Under the pieces are notes generated by a model. It saw only the letters and a program-made list of their open reading frames with translations, made no database searches and had not been told where the DNA came from. From contig NZ_JAGINK010000001.1 in NCBI RefSeq assembly GCF_017875955.1, positions 873,001-937,000 on the forward strand: DNA of 64,000 nt, given 5' to 3'. Shown in pieces: positions 60,543-64,000 of this stretch. Origin of the DNA: Pseudomonas sp. BP8. Lineage in GTDB: Bacteria; Pseudomonadota; Gammaproteobacteria; Pseudomonadales; Pseudomonadaceae. Within the stretch, counting starts at the first letter, position 1. Each line of letters begins with the position of its first letter. A program made the translations under genes and the position numbers.

Positions 60543-61624
60543 TAGGCAGTGGCTCCTTGTTCCAGGGGCAGGAAGATCGAAAAGGTGGTGTGGCCGGCGT
60601 GGCTCTCACACTCGATCAGGCCCTGGTGCTGGCTGATGATGTTCTGGGTAATGGCCAGACCGAGCCCGGTACCGTCCGGGCGTCCGCTGACCATGGGATA
60701 AAACAGGGTGTCCTGCAGTTCAACCGGAATCCCGGGGCCGTTGTCAGTGATTTCGACACGGGCCACCAGGCGGTGACGGATATGGCCAATGGTGAACTGG
60801 CGTACCGCCCGACTGCGCAGGGTGATACGGCCCAGGCGCAGTTCGTTCTGGCTGCTGATCGCCTGCATGGCGTTACGCACGATATTGAGAACGGCCTGGA
60901 TCATCTGTTCGCGGTCGATCAGCACATCCGGCAGGCTTGGGTCGTAGTCGCGCACCAAAGTGATGCATCCCTGGCTTTCCGCGTCGACCAGGCTGCAGAC
61001 CCGCTCCAGTACTTCGTGGACGTTGGTCATGGCCAGTGACGGCAGTTTGTTCGAGCCGAGCATGCGGTCGACCAGGTTGCGCAGGCGGTCGGCCTCTTCG
61101 ATGATCACATTGGTGTAGTCACGCAGGCCGTCGTTGGGCAGCTCGCGGGCGAGCAGTTGCGCAGCACCGCGAATGCCGCCCAGCGGATTCTTTATTTCGT
61201 GGGCCAGGCCGCGCACCAGCATCTTGGTGGTTTCCTGCTTGGACAGCTGGGCCTCTTCCTTGGTGATGCGCAGCAGTCGGTCGCGCGGGTGCACCTCGAG
61301 CAACAGCAGGGTCTGGCCCTGGTGCAGAATCGGTGTCACAGCGTAATCGACAGTGATGCTCTGCCCGGTCAGCGAAGTCAGTTGCGCCTCGCGCTTGGTG
61401 AACGGGTGCGCCTGCTCCACGGCCTGGCGCAGCGAATTGAGCGCCTCGGTCGATTCGGTAAACAGCTCGCTGATGAACTGCCCATGGCTGCGCTGGCCGC
61501 TGACGGCCAGGAGCATTTCCGCCGCTGGATTCATGTATTCCAGGCGCAGCTCGGCATTGAGCAGCAGCGTGGCGGTGGTCAGGTTGTCCAGAAGCAGTCG
61601 GTGCTGTGCATCGCTGATGGTCAT
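60542..61624 (-). CDS. ntrB: Nitrogen regulation sensor kinase NtrB
   Basis: NtrB phosphorylates or dephosphorylates NtrC under control of the PII protein. The 360-residue protein has a PAS domain (about 10-110, TATLLLNAELRLEYMNPAAEMLL), the phosphorylated His142 in RGLAHEIKNPLGG, and the N/G1/G2 ATPase boxes (VLNIVRNAMQAI, ITDNGPGIP, GRPDGTGLGLAI). No membrane helix is present, as expected for cytosolic NtrB. It starts at ATG 61624. A sigma-54-type promoter and NtrC-like sites lie upstream. Confidence 0.97.
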   Translation of the reverse strand: MTISDAQHRLLLDNLTTATLLLNAELRLEYMNPAAEMLLAVSGQRSHGQFISELFTESTEALNSLRQAVEQAHPFTKREAQLTSLTGQSITVDYAVTPILHQGQTLLLLEVHPRDRLLRITKEEAQLSKQETTKMLVRGLAHEIKNPLGGIRGAAQLLARELPNDGLRDYTNVIIEEADRLRNLVDRMLGSNKLPSLAMTNVHEVLERVCSLVDAESQGCITLVRDYDPSLPDVLIDREQMIQAVLNIVRNAMQAISSQNELRLGRITLRSRAVRQFTIGHIRHRLVARVEITDNGPGIPVELQDTLFYPMVSGRPDGTGLGLAITQNIISQHQGLIECESHAGHTTFSIFLPLEQGATA

Positions 61625-61710
61625 GGGGCGTCGTTGACCTCTTTTGGCACATGGGCCGCCGTTGACTGAGCCAAGGGCGGGCGCTGGTGATCCGCGTGAT
61701 GCCTTGAAAA

Positions 61711-61727
61711 TGCAAGAAACAAACCAA
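61711..61727 (-). promoter_or_regulatory. Probable sigma-54 (-24/-12) promoter of ntrBC
   Basis: On the minus strand TTGGTTTGTTTCTTGCA has the invariant GG-N10-GC of sigma-54 promoters, though the CAC of the -24 box is replaced by TTT. It lies about 85 bases before the ntrB start. Confidence 0.55.
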
Positions 61728-61811
61728 GGCTCCGAAAAGAAGCGGAATTACCTGAAAAAGCCCTGGATATGCGCTATTGCGAGCCAGAAACTGCTGATGA
61801 ATCGTTTCTCT

Positions 61812-61870
61812 TGAACCATATTGGGATGCATAGCAGGGCATTTGCCCTGCTTCTGCACCAATATAGAGCA
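61812..61870. promoter_or_regulatory. NtrC-like enhancer sites within a long hairpin, upstream of ntrB
   Basis: TGCACCAATATAGAGCA at 61854-61870 matches the NtrC consensus TGCACC-N5-GGTGCA in the first half fully and in the second at four of six bases. A weaker site begins TGAACCATATTGG at 61812. The two lie in opposite arms of a near-perfect inverted repeat (61818-61864), with AGCAGGGCA/TGCCCTGCT at its centre. The distance to the sigma-54 promoter, 100-150 bases, suits an enhancer. Confidence 0.55.
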
Positions 61871-61884
61871 TAGAGGTAAACGGC

Positions 61885-62418
61885 TTAGTCGCAGAGCTGC
61901 CCCGTGGCGCGGATCATGCCCACGCGGTGAATCGCATCGCCTTTGCGTTGTGCCAGGGCAAAGGCCAGTTGGCTGGCGCAATCCTGCGGGCGTTGTTGAT
62001 GGAAGTACGCCAGTTGGCGCAGCAGGTCAGCCTGCAGGCTATCCAGACGCGGGCGGATGGTTTTCTGCAAGTCGTGGCGCGGCAGGTCTGGCGCCTGGCC
62101 GACCAGGTGCCACTGCGAGAGCAGCGAGTACTGGATCAGTTTATTGGCTTCGATCTGGTCCTTGAAAAACGTGGCGGCCAGGTCCGGGCTTAATTGATAG
62201 GCGGGTGCTGCGAGCCTCACAGCGGCAACGATCGAGTGTTCGCGCTCAGTCGCCTGCACCGGTTGCTGGCTATCCCACTTATGCAGGGCCACGACGTCAG
62301 CGGTCGCCAGGCGGCGCTCGATGAGGTTGAGCAAGTGCAGGAGGGTGGGGTCGGTGGGGGCAGCGGCGCAGCCATTCAGGCCAAAGACGCAAAAAAGAAC
62401 AAGCGGGGCGAGGCGCAT
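61885..62418 (-). CDS. Secreted (gamma-type AroQ) chorismate mutase, probable lipoprotein
   Basis: The enzyme turns chorismate into prephenate. The 177-residue protein has a signal peptide ending in a lipobox-like LNGC (MRLAPLVLFCVFGLNGC), so it is likely a periplasmic lipoprotein. The AroQ helices follow: LLNLIERRLATADVVALHKW, ATEREHSIVAAVR and TFFKDQIEANKLIQYSLLSQWH, with the Arg, Lys, Glu and Gln residues expected for the active site. A C-terminal part with two Cys (QDCASQ and GQLCD) fits the secreted class. It stands between glnA and ntrB, on the same strand. Why a chorismate mutase should be outside the cytoplasm is not settled. Confidence 0.83.
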   Translation of the reverse strand: MRLAPLVLFCVFGLNGCAAAPTDPTLLHLLNLIERRLATADVVALHKWDSQQPVQATEREHSIVAAVRLAAPAYQLSPDLAATFFKDQIEANKLIQYSLLSQWHLVGQAPDLPRHDLQKTIRPRLDSLQADLLRQLAYFHQQRPQDCASQLAFALAQRKGDAIHRVGMIRATGQLCD

Positions 62419-62511
62419 CGGCAGTCTCCTGTTTGAGTGGAGTCTGCGAGTGTGAAGCGCGGCTTTGGGAGTACAAGTCGGACGCTTCCGAAAATCGTGT
62501 CTGCCGAAACG

Positions 62512-62539
62512 GAAACGGCCTCCACAGGGAGGCCGTTTC
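62512..62539 (-). terminator. Terminator of glnA
   Basis: GAAACGGCCTCC and GGAGGCCGTTTC pair perfectly, 35 bases after the glnA stop; the T-tail on the minus strand is short and broken by C. Confidence 0.8.
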
Positions 62540-62573
62540 TGGTTGACGGTCGCGACGCCGGGCGCCGCTTACA

Positions 62574-63980
62574 TCAGACGCTGTAGTACAGGTCGTATTC
62601 CAGCGGGTGAACGAAGGTGCGAACGCGGATTTCTTCTTCCGACTTCAGCTCGATGTAGGCATCGATGAAGTCGTCGGAGAACACGCCGCCCTTGGTCAGG
62701 AAGGCACGACCCTTGTCCAGCTCTTCCAGGGCTTCTTTCAGGCTACCGCACACCTGTGGGATTTCCTTGGCCTCTTCAGGCGGCAGGTCGTACAGGTTCT
62801 TGTCGGCAGCATCGCCTGGGTGGATCTTGTTCTGGATGCCATCCAGGCCAGCCATCAGCAGTGCGGCGAAGCACAGGTACGGGTTGGCAGCCGGGTCCGG
62901 GAAGCGCGCTTCGATACGGCGGGCTTTCGGGCTGGAAACGTAAGGAATACGGATCGAGGCCGAACGGTTACGGGCCGAGTAGGCCAGCATGACCGGCGCT
63001 TCGAAACCTGGTACCAGACGCTTGTAGGAGTTGGTAGCCGGGTTGGTGAAGCCGTTCAGGGCCTTACCGTGCTTGATGATACCGCCGATGAAGTACAGGG
63101 CAGTTTCCGACAGGCCGGCATAGCCTTCACCGGCGAAGGTGTTCTTGCCGTCTTTGGCGATCGACATGTGCACGTGCATGCCCGAGCCGTTGTCGCCGTA
63201 CAGCGGCTTCGGCATGAAGGTCGCGGTGCGGCCGTAAGCGTCGGCAACGTTGTGCACGCAGTACTTCAGGGTCTGAACTTCGTCAGCCTTGGCAACCAGG
63301 GTGTTGAACTTGACGCCGATTTCGTTCTGGCCGGCAGTCGCCACTTCGTGGTGGTGAACTTCGACGACCTGGCCCATTTCTTCCAGGGCGTTGCACATTG
63401 CGGTGCGGATTTCGTGGTCGTGGTCGACCGGCGGCAGTGGGAAGTAGCCGCCTTTGACGCCTGGACGGTGGCCTTTGTTGCCGCCTTCGACGTCCTGGTC
63501 GGTCATCCACGAACCTTGTTCGGAGAAGATCTTGAACATCGAACCGGAGATGTCGGACTTGAACTTGACGTCGTCGAAGATGAAGAATTCTGGCTCTGGG
63601 CCAACGAAGACGGTGTCACCGATACCGGTGGTCTTCAGGTACTCTTCGGCGCGACGGGCGATGGCACGTGGGTCGCGGTCGTAGCCTTGCATGGTAGACG
63701 GCTCGATCACGTCGCAGACCAGGATCAGGGTCGGCTCTTCGGTGAACGGGTCCAGCACGGCGGTGCTGTCATCCGGCAGCAGGATCATGTCGGAGGCTTC
63801 GATGCCTTTCCAGCCTTCGATGGAGGAACCATCGAACATCTTGCCTGCTTCGAAGAACTCATCATCCAGCGCATCGCGAGCTGGCATGGTGACGTGTTGC
63901 TGCTTGCCTTTGGTGTCCGTGAAACGCAGATCAATCCACTTGACGTCATGATCTTTGATGAGCTGAACCGACTTCGACAT
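62574..63980 (-). CDS. glnA: Glutamine synthetase type I
   Basis: GlnA makes glutamine from glutamate, ammonia and ATP, feeding GltBD at the other end of this window. The 468-residue protein has the signatures [17 protein letters not shown], the ATP-binding [16 protein letters not shown] and NRSASIRIP. The adenylylation site Tyr397 lies in NLYDLPPEE, at exactly the position known from E. coli. The start ATG 63980 has GGAGGA upstream at 63988. Its promoter lies outside the window. Confidence 0.98.
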   Translation of the reverse strand: MSKSVQLIKDHDVKWIDLRFTDTKGKQQHVTMPARDALDDEFFEAGKMFDGSSIEGWKGIEASDMILLPDDSTAVLDPFTEEPTLILVCDVIEPSTMQGYDRDPRAIARRAEEYLKTTGIGDTVFVGPEPEFFIFDDVKFKSDISGSMFKIFSEQGSWMTDQDVEGGNKGHRPGVKGGYFPLPPVDHDHEIRTAMCNALEEMGQVVEVHHHEVATAGQNEIGVKFNTLVAKADEVQTLKYCVHNVADAYGRTATFMPKPLYGDNGSGMHVHMSIAKDGKNTFAGEGYAGLSETALYFIGGIIKHGKALNGFTNPATNSYKRLVPGFEAPVMLAYSARNRSASIRIPYVSSPKARRIEARFPDPAANPYLCFAALLMAGLDGIQNKIHPGDAADKNLYDLPPEEAKEIPQVCGSLKEALEELDKGRAFLTKGGVFSDDFIDAYIELKSEEEIRVRTFVHPLEYDLYYSV

Positions 63981-64000
63981 GTTGTCCTCCGGATGGTCTA

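Overview
The window is a stretch of chromosome from a fluorescent Pseudomonas, most likely of the P. putida / P. fluorescens lineage. The evidence is the gene order pilQ-aroK-aroB-damX-gltB-gltD-hemE at the left and secB-trmL-ntrC-ntrB-glnA at the right, GC-rich codon use, and many intergenic REP-type inverted repeats of two families (cores GGCCGCTCCCACAG and TGTAGGAGCGGGCTTG). The species is inferred; no rRNA or tRNA gene was seen.

Layout. 1-4600: end of a short type IV pilus/competence secretin gene, shikimate kinase, 3-dehydroquinate synthase and a DamX-like ATPase/SPOR protein. 4974-10961: both subunits of NADPH glutamate synthase. 11217-15044: hemE, a periplasmic OB-fold protein, and a divergent MFS exporter/LysR regulator pair. 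15190-29995: one uninterrupted minus-strand operon of 17 tightly overlapping genes for an aryl polyene-type membrane pigment. It encodes a type II ketosynthase system with two ACPs, an aryl-ACP ligase fused to a dehydratase, an aromatic ammonia-lyase, acyl- and glycosyltransferases and a LolA/MMPL/lipoprotein export set. 30280-39173: an orphan ParA, a HigB/HigA toxin-antitoxin pair, TrxC, SelO (protein AMPylase), a large MscK-type mechanosensitive channel and an NhaP2-type antiporter. 39472-45898: glycine betaine synthesis and choline uptake (betA, betB, betI, divergent betT) with a perfect 20-bp palindrome as likely BetI operator. 46057-50751: a 1564-residue protein resembling the Pseudomonas 'dermonecrotic toxin domain' family. 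50757-55907: YibQ, the CtpA protease, the amidase activator EnvC and phosphoglycerate mutase GpmI. 56113-58745: a rhodanese-like protein, GrxC, SecB, TrmL and a small membrane protein. 59106-63980: ntrC, ntrB, a secreted chorismate mutase and glnA.

How genes work together. Nitrogen assimilation sits at both ends (gltBD; ntrBC and glnA), and a sigma-54 promoter with NtrC-like sites is readable upstream of ntrB. Aromatic metabolism recurs: aroK and aroB feed chorismate, a lipoprotein chorismate mutase lies by glnA, and the ammonia-lyase would supply the aryl starter of the pigment. The cell-envelope genes (damX, yibQ, ctpA, envC, mscK) are ordinary Pseudomonas housekeeping.

The most notable accessory features are the aryl polyene operon, the giant toxin-like protein, the HigBA islet and a 440-bp nested palindrome between secB and trmL. 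No CRISPR array, phage or transposase gene was seen.
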